A DNA stretch of 6,406 bases from Oscillospiraceae bacterium (GCA_030527085.1 JAUNBN010000031.1:1-6406), one strand, 5' to 3'; positions 1-5,499 are shown, numbered from the stretch's first letter. Translations and numbers: made by a program. Notes: generated from the letters alone by a model not told the origin.

Positions 1-1
1 C

Positions 2-175
2 AACGTCTCCGAGACCTCGCGCGGGCTATTCGTTCACCGCAACACGCTCGTCTACCGGCTGGAGAAAATTAAGAAGCTCACGGGCCTCGATTTGCGCGAG
101 TTCGACCACGCGATAGTGTTCAAGGTGGCGCTGATGGTGCGCAAATACCTCGACTCCAACCCCTCAAAGTTTTGA
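2..175 (+). CDS. PucR/CdaR-type transcriptional regulator, C-terminal end (partial)
   Basis: Open at the left edge of the window; 57 codons and a TGA stop are visible. The visible peptide contains the pattern LFVHRNTLVYRLEKIKKLTG, typical of the C-terminal helix-turn-helix of PucR/CdaR-family regulators (HTH_30 type: 'hvHRNTL.YRL.ki..ltG.dl'). It is followed by the usual last helix and a short charged tail ending NPSKF. In this family the HTH binds DNA and the missing upstream part senses a ligand or signal, which cannot be judged here. The gene ends 274 bp before ftsE on the same strand. A regulator beside ftsEX could be a neighbour only; nothing visible shows that it controls the module. 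The family call is firm, the specific role unknown. Confidence 0.85.
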   Translation, partial: NVSETSRGLFVHRNTLVYRLEKIKKLTGLDLREFDHAIVFKVALMVRKYLDSNPSKF

Positions 176-184
176 AACGAAGCT

Positions 185-214
185 CCGGCGCGCGCTCTCA
201 AGGGCGAGCGCCGG
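185..214 (+). other. Imperfect GC-rich hairpin after the regulator gene
   Basis: CCGG at 185-188 pairs with CCGG at 211-214, and CGCTC at 193-197 with GAGCG at 206-210, leaving a 4-nt bulge and an 8-nt loop. It starts 10 bp after the stop codon of the regulator, where a terminator would be expected, but no T-run follows, so it is not a canonical intrinsic terminator. It may only stabilise the 3' end of the message. Confidence 0.35.
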
Positions 215-246
215 TCGCTGAAGTATACGAAAAGCGGGTTTTAATG

Positions 247-280
247 TCAGCATTCCCCCCGCCGCAGGGGGGAATGCTGA
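247..280. repeat. Long perfect inverted repeat (hairpin 1)
   Basis: A 14-bp perfect stem (247-260 with 267-280) encloses the 6-nt loop GCCGCA. The arms are TCAGCATTCCCCCC and its complement. On the + strand it is followed by seven A (280-286) and on the - strand by CATTAAAA, so it lacks the T-tract of an intrinsic terminator in either direction. Its design (pyrimidine-rich arm with a C-run, CCGCC/CCGCA apex) resembles the hairpins at 2091-2125 and 4746-4783, which suggests a dispersed intergenic palindrome family. Confidence 0.7.
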
Positions 281-420
281 AAAAAAGCGCGCAAGAGCGG
301 CGATTTCTTTGGACGCTGGCTCAAATTGCCAGCAACAAAAGCCCGGCCCCAAGCTACCAAAAACAGAGGAGTGTCCCAAAGCAAAAAGCGCGCGAAGGGG
401 ACACGGCAAAAAGAGACCTC
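247..420. repeat. Probable structured intergenic repeat element upstream of ftsE
   Basis: This stretch holds, in order, the hairpin at 247-280; a 6-bp stem GCTGGC/GCCAGC (315-320, 328-333) with a 7-nt loop; and a 7-bp stem GTGTCCC/GGGACAC (371-377, 398-404) with a 20-nt loop. The 11-mer AAAAAGCGCGC occurs twice (282-292 and 383-393). Several overlapping open frames on both strands run through it, but none shows a recognisable domain, and they are best read as chance frames over a repeat. The element separates the regulator gene from ftsE. The boundaries are approximate, and whether it recurs in the genome cannot be seen from this window. Confidence 0.45.
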
Positions 421-433
421 ATGACGCAAACAA

Positions 434-452
434 AAGGGAGAGTCTTTACCTG
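434..452 (+). promoter_or_regulatory. Ribosome binding site and CTG start of ftsE
   Basis: AAGGGAGAG (434-442) is a strong Shine-Dalgarno sequence 7 nt before the CTG at 450. No ATG, GTG or TTG lies in frame near it. Decoding CTG as the initiator Met gives MIEFKSVSKVYENGT, the standard FtsE N-terminus. The next in-frame upstream start, ATG at 309, would add 47 residues from the repeat element. The TGA of a 10-codon frame starting at ATG 421 (451-453) overlaps this start as CTGA. Confidence 0.7.
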
Positions 453-1130
453 ATAGAGTTTAAAAGCGTTTCAAAGGTCTACGAAAACGGCACCGTCGCG
501 CTCGATAAGGTGAACCTCTTTATCGGCAAGGGCGAGTTCGTCTTCGTTTTGGGCCATTCCGGCGCGGGCAAGAGCACGCTTTTAAAGCTCATGCTGCGCG
601 AGGAGGCCGCGACCAAGGGGCGCATAATCATCGGCGACTACAACCTCAATAAAATAAAGAACCGCGACATACCCTATCTTCGCAGGAACCTAGGCGTGGT
701 CTTTCAGGACTTCAGATTGATACCCACCATGACCGCCTACGAGAACGTGGCCTTCGCGATGCACGTCACGAATATTCCCCGCAAGGAGATAAGGCGGCGC
801 GTCCCCTACATACTTCATCTTGTGGGACTCACCGAAAAGGCGAGGATGCTGCCCAACCAGCTCTCGGGCGGCGAACAGCAGCGCGTGGCGCTGGCCAGGG
901 CCCTTGTCCACAACCCGCAGATAATTATCGCGGACGAGCCGACGGGCAATATAGACCCCGAGCTCTCCTTTGAGATAATGGAGCTGCTCACGGAAATTAA
1001 CAAGCTCGGCACAACCGTAGTAGTGGTCACGCACGAGCAGGCGATGGTCGCCAGCTTCCACCGCCGGACGGTAATGCTGGATAAGGGCCGCATAATAGCG
1101 GACCATGCCGAGGGGGAGGCGAGGCTATGA
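450..1130 (+). CDS. ftsE: Cell division ATP-binding protein FtsE
   Basis: FtsE is the cytoplasmic ATPase of the FtsEX complex, which uses ATP binding and hydrolysis to signal through FtsX to a peptidoglycan hydrolase outside the membrane. From the CTG at 450 the protein has 226 residues, the normal FtsE length. Walker A is GHSGAGKST (35-43), the Q-loop FQDFRL (85-90), the ABC signature LSGGEQQR (138-145), Walker B IIIADEP with catalytic Glu163 (158-164), the D-loop NIDP (167-170) and the switch His195. All catalytic motifs are intact. FQDFRL and the opening IEFKSVSKVY.NGT are more typical of FtsE than of LolD-type ATPases. Its stop overlaps the ftsX start as ATGA, so the two are translationally coupled. 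No promoter is evident in the 274 bp upstream. A start at ATG 309 is unlikely, because the extra residues come from the repeat element. Confidence 0.96.
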   Translation: MIEFKSVSKVYENGTVALDKVNLFIGKGEFVFVLGHSGAGKSTLLKLMLREEAATKGRIIIGDYNLNKIKNRDIPYLRRNLGVVFQDFRLIPTMTAYENVAFAMHVTNIPRKEIRRRVPYILHLVGLTEKARMLPNQLSGGEQQRVALARALVHNPQIIIADEPTGNIDPELSFEIMELLTEINKLGTTVVVVTHEQAMVASFHRRTVMLDKGRIIADHAEGEARL

Positions 1131-2032
1131 GGGGCGGAAGCTTCAGCTACCTGCTCAAGCAGGGAATAGTAAACGTCTGGCTCAACCGCGTCATGTCCTT
1201 CGCGTCGGTGGCCATTCTTACCGCCTGCCTGATAATAATCGGCGGGGCGGGACTGCTCTCCTTGAATATGCGCGACATTTTCAAGGCGGTCGAAAACCAG
1301 AACGAGGTAGTCGTTTTTATTGAGGAGGGCGCGAGCGAGACCGAGATAGAGACCCTCGGCCAGTCCCTCAGGAATATGGAGAGGGTGAGCGAGGTAGTCT
1401 ACGTCTCCAAGGCCGAGGCCCTCGAGGAGCAGAAGGATTATATGGGCGAGGACGGCTACCTGCTCGACGGCCTCGAGGACGACAACCCTCTGCCCGCATC
1501 CTACCGCATAACCCTGCTGGATATCGACGATATGGAAAGCGTCCGCGCCGAGGTGGAGACCCTCTCCTCGGTGGACAGTGTCTCCGCGCCGACCCATCTG
1601 GCCGAAACGCTCTCGGGCATAGAGAGCACGATGCTCATTCTCGGCGGCATTATAATAGGCATTCTCGTAGTAGCTTCAATAGTCGTTATCTACAACACCA
1701 TCAAGCTCACGGTCTTTGAGCGCCGCCGCGAGATAAGCATAATGAAATACGTCGGCGCGACGAACGGCTTTATACGCTTCCCCTTTCTGGTGGAGGGTCT
1801 GGCCATAGGGCTGATTTCAGCCATAGCCGCCTTCGTTATTATAATTCTGGTCTATCAGAGCCTCGCGAATATGCTGCTTGGCTCCTCCGTGGCATGGATA
1901 AGCACCATCTCCGCCAATCTGGTGGACTTCTGGGATATCTGGTATTGGGTGGCGCTGGCCTTCGCGGGCTCGGGCATGCTTATAGGCGCTATTGCCAGTA
2001 TGTCCTCGATGAAGAAGCACCTGCAGGTCTGA
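1127..2032 (+). CDS. ftsX: Cell division protein FtsX, permease-like
   Basis: FtsX is the membrane half of FtsEX. It has 301 residues in the usual layout: a short cytoplasmic N-terminus, TM1 (about 23-46), a large extracytoplasmic loop (about 47-167), TM2 (about 169-190), a cytoplasmic loop with the family motif FERRREISIMKYVGATNGFI (197-216), TM3 (about 219-245), a second outer loop, and TM4 (about 271-292) ending in a short basic tail. The first outer loop contains NPLPASY (120-126), a conserved FtsX feature; in streptococci and mycobacteria this loop contacts the coiled coil of the partner hydrolase. The start ATG overlaps the ftsE stop (ATGA), and a strong AGGGGGAGG site (1110-1118) lies just inside ftsE. 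The next gene that could encode its partner is the M23 peptidase 285 bp downstream. Confidence 0.96.
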   Translation: MRGGSFSYLLKQGIVNVWLNRVMSFASVAILTACLIIIGGAGLLSLNMRDIFKAVENQNEVVVFIEEGASETEIETLGQSLRNMERVSEVVYVSKAEALEEQKDYMGEDGYLLDGLEDDNPLPASYRITLLDIDDMESVRAEVETLSSVDSVSAPTHLAETLSGIESTMLILGGIIIGILVVASIVVIYNTIKLTVFERRREISIMKYVGATNGFIRFPFLVEGLAIGLISAIAAFVIIILVYQSLANMLLGSSVAWISTISANLVDFWDIWYWVALAFAGSGMLIGAIASMSSMKKHLQV

Positions 2033-2054
2033 GATTCAAGGCTCTGTTCCCCGG

Positions 2055-2157
2055 CGGGACGCGCCTTGTTCGGGCGAAAGCGTGTATAATACCGTTCTCC
2101 CCCGCCTTCGGCGGGGGAGAACGGTGGAAAAATCTGCACGCCGGGACGCGCCCTGTT
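2055..2157. repeat. Near-identical direct repeats flanking hairpin 2
   Basis: CGGGACGCGCCTTGTT (2055-2070) recurs as CGGGACGCGCCCTGTT (2142-2157), 15 of 16 bases identical and 87 bp apart, one copy on each side of the hairpin at 2091-2125. They may be part of a composite intergenic repeat. They are too long and too far apart to be a simple insertion target duplication of the hairpin. Confidence 0.55.
2091..2125. repeat. Long perfect inverted repeat (hairpin 2)
   Basis: A 16-bp perfect stem (2091-2106 with 2110-2125) encloses a TTC loop; the arm reads ACCGTTCTCCCCCGCC. It lies 58 bp after the ftsX stop. The downstream sequence GGAAAAATCTG has no T-run, so canonical intrinsic termination is unlikely, though the stem is stable enough to protect the 3' end of an ftsEX message or to lower expression of the downstream genes. 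The TATAAT at 2085-2090 just before it has no acceptable -35 element. The rest of the gap (2126-2299) contains TTGACG at 2203-2208, but no good -10 at 16-18 bp from it, so a promoter for the M23 gene cannot be supported. Confidence 0.75.
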
Positions 2158-2299
2158 CTTCGTCGGACTGGACATCCCGTGCCAATATGAGTAAAATATC
2201 CCTTGACGTTTTTTCGGGGAACGCAGCGGGTTCAATATTGTATTACCCCCGGAGAATAATGCTGCTTTTCGGGTATGCGGCGTGCTGACTTAATAAACA

Positions 2300-2320
2300 G
2301 AAAGGAAGGCGCGCAAATTG
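2300..2320 (+). promoter_or_regulatory. Ribosome binding site and TTG start of the M23 peptidase gene
   Basis: GAAAGGAAGG (2300-2309) precedes the TTG at 2318 by 8 nt. The TTG opens directly into a classic signal peptide (basic MTQKISRR, then a hydrophobic run), whereas the next in-frame ATG lies far inside the coiled coil. This decides the start. Confidence 0.8.
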
Positions 2321-3490
2321 ACACAGAAGATTTCAAGGCGAATCATAGCTTTTATAACGCTCCTCGCCCTGCTGCTGGCGCTGTTTCCGCTTCAGGTTGG
2401 GGCTTCGAGCAGCTCCGCCACGCAGGAGGATATAGACGCGGCCAAGGCCGAGCGCGATCGCCTGCAGCAGGAGCTTAACGAGATTAATACCCGCCTTTCG
2501 GAGATAAAGGACGAGGTCGAAAAGGCTGAGGAAAAGGCCAATACCTATTCCCAGCGCGTGAGTCTCGTCTCCTCTCAGATTGGCGCCTTGCAGGAATCCA
2601 TAACGCTTAAGACCGAGCAGCTCACCTTAAAGCAGGAGGAGCTGGAGCTCAAAAAGGAAACCCGCGAGGCCACCTATGCGCTCTTTAAGCAGCGGCTGCG
2701 CTCCATGTACATGAACAACCAGGCCTCTACTCTCTCCACTCTTTTGGGTGCGAACACTCTCACGGAGTTTCTGGTAGGCGCGGAATCCATAAGCCGCATC
2801 TCCCAGCACGACACCGAGCTGGTAGAGCAGCTCGCGCGCGAGGAGGCCGAAATTAAAGAAGCCGAGGAGCTGATTCAGCAGGAGCTCGACTCTCTTGAGG
2901 CGGACAAGACCTCGCTCGAGGGCAAGTACAGCGAGCTGGCGCAGTTGCTGCAGGAGGCCAACAGCGAGCTCTCGACCGCCGAGGCGCTGCAGGAGGTCAC
3001 CGAGGAGGACTACGAGCAGATACTCGCCGATTTTGAAGAGGCCGACAACTATCTCGACAGCCTCATGGGCACCGGCAGTGAGAACTATGTCGGCGGCTAC
3101 TACGCCTGGCCCGTTCCCGGCTTTACAAGAATAAGCTCGGGTTTCGGCTGGCGCACCCTCTACGGCAAGACCAATTATCACGGCGGTATAGATATAGCCG
3201 GCTCCGGTATCTACGGAGCCCCGATAATCGCCTCGAACGACGGCACCGTAAAGGTCGCCTACGCGGGCTGGACGGGCTACGGGCATTATGTAATGATAGA
3301 TCACGGCGGCAACAACTGGACGGTCTACGGGCATATGAGCCGCATAGCCGTGAGCGTCGGCCAGTACGTCAAGCAGGGGGAGACCATAGGCTATGTAGGC
3401 TCTACGGGCAACTCCACCGGGCCCCACCTGCATTTTGAGATACGCATTAACGGAACGAAGGTCAACCCGATAAACTACGTCTCGCGCTGA
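2318..3490 (+). CDS. Secreted coiled-coil M23 (LytM) peptidase, FtsEX-partner type
   Basis: Predicted peptidoglycan endopeptidase or hydrolase regulator exported across the membrane, 390 residues. In order: a signal peptide (1-29, probable cleavage after VGA), a long Glu/Lys/Gln-rich coiled coil (about 35-120), a hinge with YMNNQASTLSTLLGA (131-145), a second coiled coil (about 163-245), a short Gly-rich linker and a C-terminal LytM domain (about 262-388). The zinc and catalytic residues are all present: His288 and Asp292 in HGGIDIA, His339 in GHM, and His370 and His372 in GPHLHFEI. The LytM domain should thus be active, unlike E. coli EnvC, a degenerate LytM protein that works only as an amidase activator. 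Architecture and position after ftsEX match hydrolases gated by FtsX through the coiled coil (PcsB, RipC and EnvC are functional analogues, with differing catalytic domains). It is followed 23 bp later by the S41 family gene. The coupling to FtsEX is inferred from context and domain order. Confidence 0.92.
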   Translation: MTQKISRRIIAFITLLALLLALFPLQVGASSSSATQEDIDAAKAERDRLQQELNEINTRLSEIKDEVEKAEEKANTYSQRVSLVSSQIGALQESITLKTEQLTLKQEELELKKETREATYALFKQRLRSMYMNNQASTLSTLLGANTLTEFLVGAESISRISQHDTELVEQLAREEAEIKEAEELIQQELDSLEADKTSLEGKYSELAQLLQEANSELSTAEALQEVTEEDYEQILADFEEADNYLDSLMGTGSENYVGGYYAWPVPGFTRISSGFGWRTLYGKTNYHGGIDIAGSGIYGAPIIASNDGTVKVAYAGWTGYGHYVMIDHGGNNWTVYGHMSRIAVSVGQYVKQGETIGYVGSTGNSTGPHLHFEIRINGTKVNPINYVSR

Positions 3491-3499
3491 AAGCGCGAG
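3481..3499 (+). other. Small hairpin overlapping the stop codon of the M23 gene
   Basis: CTCGCGCT (3481-3488) pairs perfectly with AGCGCGAG (3492-3499) around the loop GAA, so the TGA stop (3488-3490) lies at the apex. No T-run follows, and the S41 gene's AAGGGGAAG site begins 4 nt later, so this is not a terminator. It might affect reinitiation between the two genes, or be chance in GC-rich sequence. Confidence 0.5.
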
Positions 3500-3513
3500 C
3501 TTAAGGGGAAGAT

Positions 3514-4707
3514 ATGAACAAGCGCATTTCCGTGGGAGTCGCGCTCTCGCTGGTGCTGATAGCCGTCGCCGTAACCTTTTCGGCGGCAACTATCTACTCC
3601 ATGCGGCTCTTCGACAGCAAGGTTAGCAGCGCGAGCGAGCGCGCCTCGCTCTACGATGAGCTTTCCGAGATAGACAGGATAGTACGCAATTATTATTACG
3701 GCGATATAGACGACAACGCACTGTTTTACGCCACGGCCCAGGGCTTTATAAGCGGCCTGGGCGACCCCGCTTCCTCCTACCTCACAGTTGAGGAGATAGC
3801 GGCTCGCGAGACCGAGATGGCAGGCGCAACAATAGGCGTGGGCATAGGCGTGGAGCGCAGCGCCTCGGGTTACATGGTCATTAACAGGGTCACCGAGGGC
3901 AGCTCCGCCGATTTGGTGGGACTCATCGTCGGCGACACCATAACCAGAATAGACGACCTCGACGTGCTTTCCGTGGGCTACGACACGGCGCTGACGCTCC
4001 TGAGCGGCGCGGAGGGCAGCCGCGTAGTGCTGACCTACAACCGCGACGGAGTCGAGACGAACGCGGAGCTCACCCGAAGCACCACCGAGGCCACCTCCGT
4101 GAACTACGCCCTTATAGACGATATCGCCTATATCCGGGTTGAGACCATGAACAACACCACCGCCTCGCAGTTCGCTTCTGCGCTCTCCCAGGCTCGAAGC
4201 GCCGAGGGCACAGCGGGGCTCGTAATAGATTTGCGCGATACGAGCGGGGGCTACGACGTCTCCGTCGCCGCCGCCATGCTCGACGATATGCTCCCCGCCG
4301 GGGACATAATAAGGGGCAGATATCAGGGCGGGGAGATAAGAACTATCTACACCTCGGACGAGGAGCAGGCGGGCATGAACTGCGCGGTTCTGGTAAACGC
4401 CAACACCCGCGGCTTCGCGGAGCTCTTCGCGGCCGTTATGAGCGAGCGGGCGAGCTGCTATGTCGTCGGGACGGCGACGGCCGGACAGGGAACGCTCCAG
4501 CAGCTCGTGAGGCTGGACGACGGCTCGGGAGTCAATATAACCGTGGCCGAGCTGCTCACGCCTTCTGACGCGAGCTTCAACGACACGGGTCTTGAGCCTG
4601 ATTTGGTGGTCGAGGCGGGCGAGAACTTTATACTTCTGAGCCGCCCGGACGAGAGCTCGGACGCGCAGTACCGCCGCGCCATTGAAGCGCTGCGGTCGAT
4701 GAGCTGA
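3514..4707 (+). CDS. Membrane-anchored S41 (CtpA/CtpB) family protein with PDZ domain, predicted pseudopeptidase
   Basis: It has 397 residues: an N-terminal membrane anchor (about 7-28), an S41 N-terminal helical region (about 47-95, with the family pattern GLGDPASSYL at 81-90), a PDZ domain (about 105-187, with VGDTITRIDDLDV at 139-151) and the S41 core (about 195-367, with LVIDLRDTSGG at 236-246). Active C-terminal processing proteases use a Ser nucleophile in a T-A-S-A-S-E type motif, a Lys 25 residues later and a Gln 4 after that. Here the aligned stretch is NANTRGFAELFA (295-306) and GQGTLQ (324-329). The Ser column is Gly300, the Lys column Gln325 (25 later), and only the Gln (329) is kept. 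No lysine occurs after residue 36, so a shifted Ser-Lys dyad is ruled out. The fold and PDZ groove look intact, which argues for a binding or scaffold role outside the membrane. ATG 3514 follows AAGGGGAAG (3503-3511). Probably one operon with the M23 gene. Confidence 0.9.
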   Translation: MNKRISVGVALSLVLIAVAVTFSAATIYSMRLFDSKVSSASERASLYDELSEIDRIVRNYYYGDIDDNALFYATAQGFISGLGDPASSYLTVEEIAARETEMAGATIGVGIGVERSASGYMVINRVTEGSSADLVGLIVGDTITRIDDLDVLSVGYDTALTLLSGAEGSRVVLTYNRDGVETNAELTRSTTEATSVNYALIDDIAYIRVETMNNTTASQFASALSQARSAEGTAGLVIDLRDTSGGYDVSVAAAMLDDMLPAGDIIRGRYQGGEIRTIYTSDEEQAGMNCAVLVNANTRGFAELFAAVMSERASCYVVGTATAGQGTLQQLVRLDDGSGVNITVAELLTPSDASFNDTGLEPDLVVEAGENFILLSRPDESSDAQYRRAIEALRSMS

Positions 4708-4721
4708 GGCCGTTTAAGGCC

Positions 4722-4733
4722 GCGGAATTCCGC
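4722..4733. repeat. 12-bp perfect palindrome after the S41 gene
   Basis: GCGGAATTCCGC is a perfect dyad 14 bp after the stop codon. A related 5-bp stem with 3-nt loop, GCGGA-AAA-TCCGC, occurs at 4810-4822. They flank hairpin 3 and may belong to the same composite intergenic structure; a protein-binding site is possible but not shown. Confidence 0.4.
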
Positions 4734-4745
4734 CCCTCACATTTA

Positions 4746-4783
4746 AGGGTGTTTTTCTCCGCCTTCAGCGGAGAAAACACCCT
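4746..4783. repeat. Long inverted repeat (hairpin 3)
   Basis: AGGGTGTTTTTCTCCGC (4746-4762) pairs with GCGGAGAAAACACCCT (4768-4783), giving 16 bp with one bulged T and the loop CTTCA. Outside it, TTAA occurs on both sides (4743-4746, 4787-4790). Its core CTCCGCCTTC resembles hairpin 2 (CTCCCCCGCCTTCGGC), with matched changes on both arms. It is followed by GACTTAATG, not by a T-run, so it is a weak candidate terminator for the ftsEX-M23-S41 unit and a better fit to a dispersed palindromic repeat. Confidence 0.7.
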
Positions 4784-4853
4784 GACTTAATGATTCGGCG
4801 GGGGATACAGCGGAAAATCCGCGCGGCATGACGCCCGCTCAGCCCTCATATAC

Positions 4854-4882
4854 TTGACAGTGAGCGCGCTTGCAACTATAAT
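4854..4882 (+). promoter_or_regulatory. Consensus sigma-A (sigma-70 type) promoter of greA
   Basis: TTGACA (4854-4859) and TATAAT (4877-4882) are both perfect consensus hexamers, separated by exactly 17 bp. Transcription should start near 4889-4891, leaving a leader of about 35 nt before the greA ATG. This marks greA as the start of a strong, constitutive transcription unit separate from the cell-wall module upstream. Confidence 0.93.
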
Positions 4883-4924
4883 TAATCCCTGTGATTTCAG
4901 CTAGGAAAGGTAGTAATCGGGCAG

Positions 4925-5431
4925 ATGAACAGCGCTAAAGACGAACAGCTTATCAGTAAAAACAAGCTGATTGAATACGAAAAAGAACTCGAGTATTTAA
5001 AGTCCACCCGCCGCAAGGAGATAGCCGAGACAATAAAGGAGGCGCGCTCCCACGGCGACCTTTCGGAGAACAGCGAATACGACGAGGCCAAGAACACTCA
5101 GGCCATGGTCGAGGCCCGCATTTCCGAAATAGAAAAGATGCTCCAGAACGCCAAGGTCATCGACGAGGACGAGCTCACAACCGATAAGGTGAGCATTGGC
5201 TGCGTTGTGACGGCCGTGTTCAAATACCCCGAGGAGAGCGAGCGCGATACCGAGACCTACTCCATCGTCAGCTCCAGCGAGGCCGATATCGATTCGGGCA
5301 AGATAAGCAACGAGTCCCCCGTGGGCAAGGCCCTCATAGGCCACAAGGTGGGCGACAAGCTCTCCATAGAGGTCGGCGGAGGCATTATCGACTGCGAGGT
5401 TCTCTCGATAGAAAAGCAGAGCTTCAGCTGA
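4925..5431 (+). CDS. greA: Transcription elongation factor GreA
   Basis: GreA enters the secondary channel of RNA polymerase and stimulates cleavage of the backtracked transcript, rescuing stalled complexes. The protein has 168 residues, slightly above the usual 155-160 because of a short N-terminal extension. The N-terminal antiparallel coiled coil (about 10-85) carries the tip motif HGDLSENSEYDEAK (43-56), in which Asp45 and Glu48 are the acidic residues placed at the polymerase active site. The C-terminal FKBP-like domain (about 88-165) has the family pattern SPVGKALIGHKVGD (131-144). The start ATG lies about 35 nt after the predicted transcription start; the Shine-Dalgarno AGGAAAGG (4903-4910) is rather far, 14 nt, from it, and no better in-frame start is seen. 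lysS follows, as in many bacteria, but a terminator stands between them. Confidence 0.96.
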   Translation: MNSAKDEQLISKNKLIEYEKELEYLKSTRRKEIAETIKEARSHGDLSENSEYDEAKNTQAMVEARISEIEKMLQNAKVIDEDELTTDKVSIGCVVTAVFKYPEESERDTETYSIVSSSEADIDSGKISNESPVGKALIGHKVGDKLSIEVGGGIIDCEVLSIEKQSFS

Positions 5432-5441
5432 ATTGAAAACT

Positions 5442-5499
5442 AAAACTTCGCGGTAGGTGAGGCTTAAAGCCGCGCTGCAAACGCGAGGTTTTTTATTTT
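5442..5499 (+). terminator. Intrinsic terminator between greA and lysS
   Basis: AAAACTTCGCG (5442-5452) pairs with CGCGAGGTTTT (5482-5492) over 11 bp with one G-U pair. The 29-nt interior contains a small stem GGCT/AGCC (5461-5464, 5468-5471). The right arm runs into TTTTTTATTTTATTT (5489-5503). The form is that of a bidirectional A-stem-T intrinsic terminator. An alternative short stem using CCGCG and CGCGAGG right before the T-run also exists. No separate promoter for lysS is visible between the stem and the lysS start, so lysS may depend on read-through. Confidence 0.75.

Noticed and set aside
164..429. Two overlapping - strand frames of 60-81 codons
   Set aside because: Their Pro/Ala/Phe-rich text is a translation of the hairpin and repeat; no ribosome site, no domain, no coding neighbour on that strand.
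309..449. N-terminal extension of FtsE from ATG 309
   Set aside because: The extra 47 residues are encoded by the repeat element, while CTG 450 has a strong ribosome site and gives the standard FtsE start and length.
172..453. 93-codon + strand frame from TTG 172 covering the whole gap before ftsE
   Set aside because: It runs through a perfect hairpin and the probable repeat element, has no Shine-Dalgarno site of its own and no recognisable domain. Opposite-strand frames over the same bases are equally open.
2065..2090. TATAAT at 2085-2090 as a promoter for the M23 gene
   Set aside because: The nearest -35-like sequence (TTGTTC, 2066-2071) is only 13 bp away, and the long hairpin would lie directly at the transcription start.
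2203..2260. TTGACG at 2203-2208 as a -35 box for the M23 gene
   Set aside because: At 16-18 bp downstream the sequence is GC-rich (AGCGGG); the A/T-rich hexamers CAATAT and AATAAT lie too far away.
4746..4783. Hairpin 3 as the intrinsic terminator of the cell-wall operon
   Set aside because: No T-run follows on either strand, and the stem resembles the other intergenic hairpins more than the true terminator at 5442-5499.
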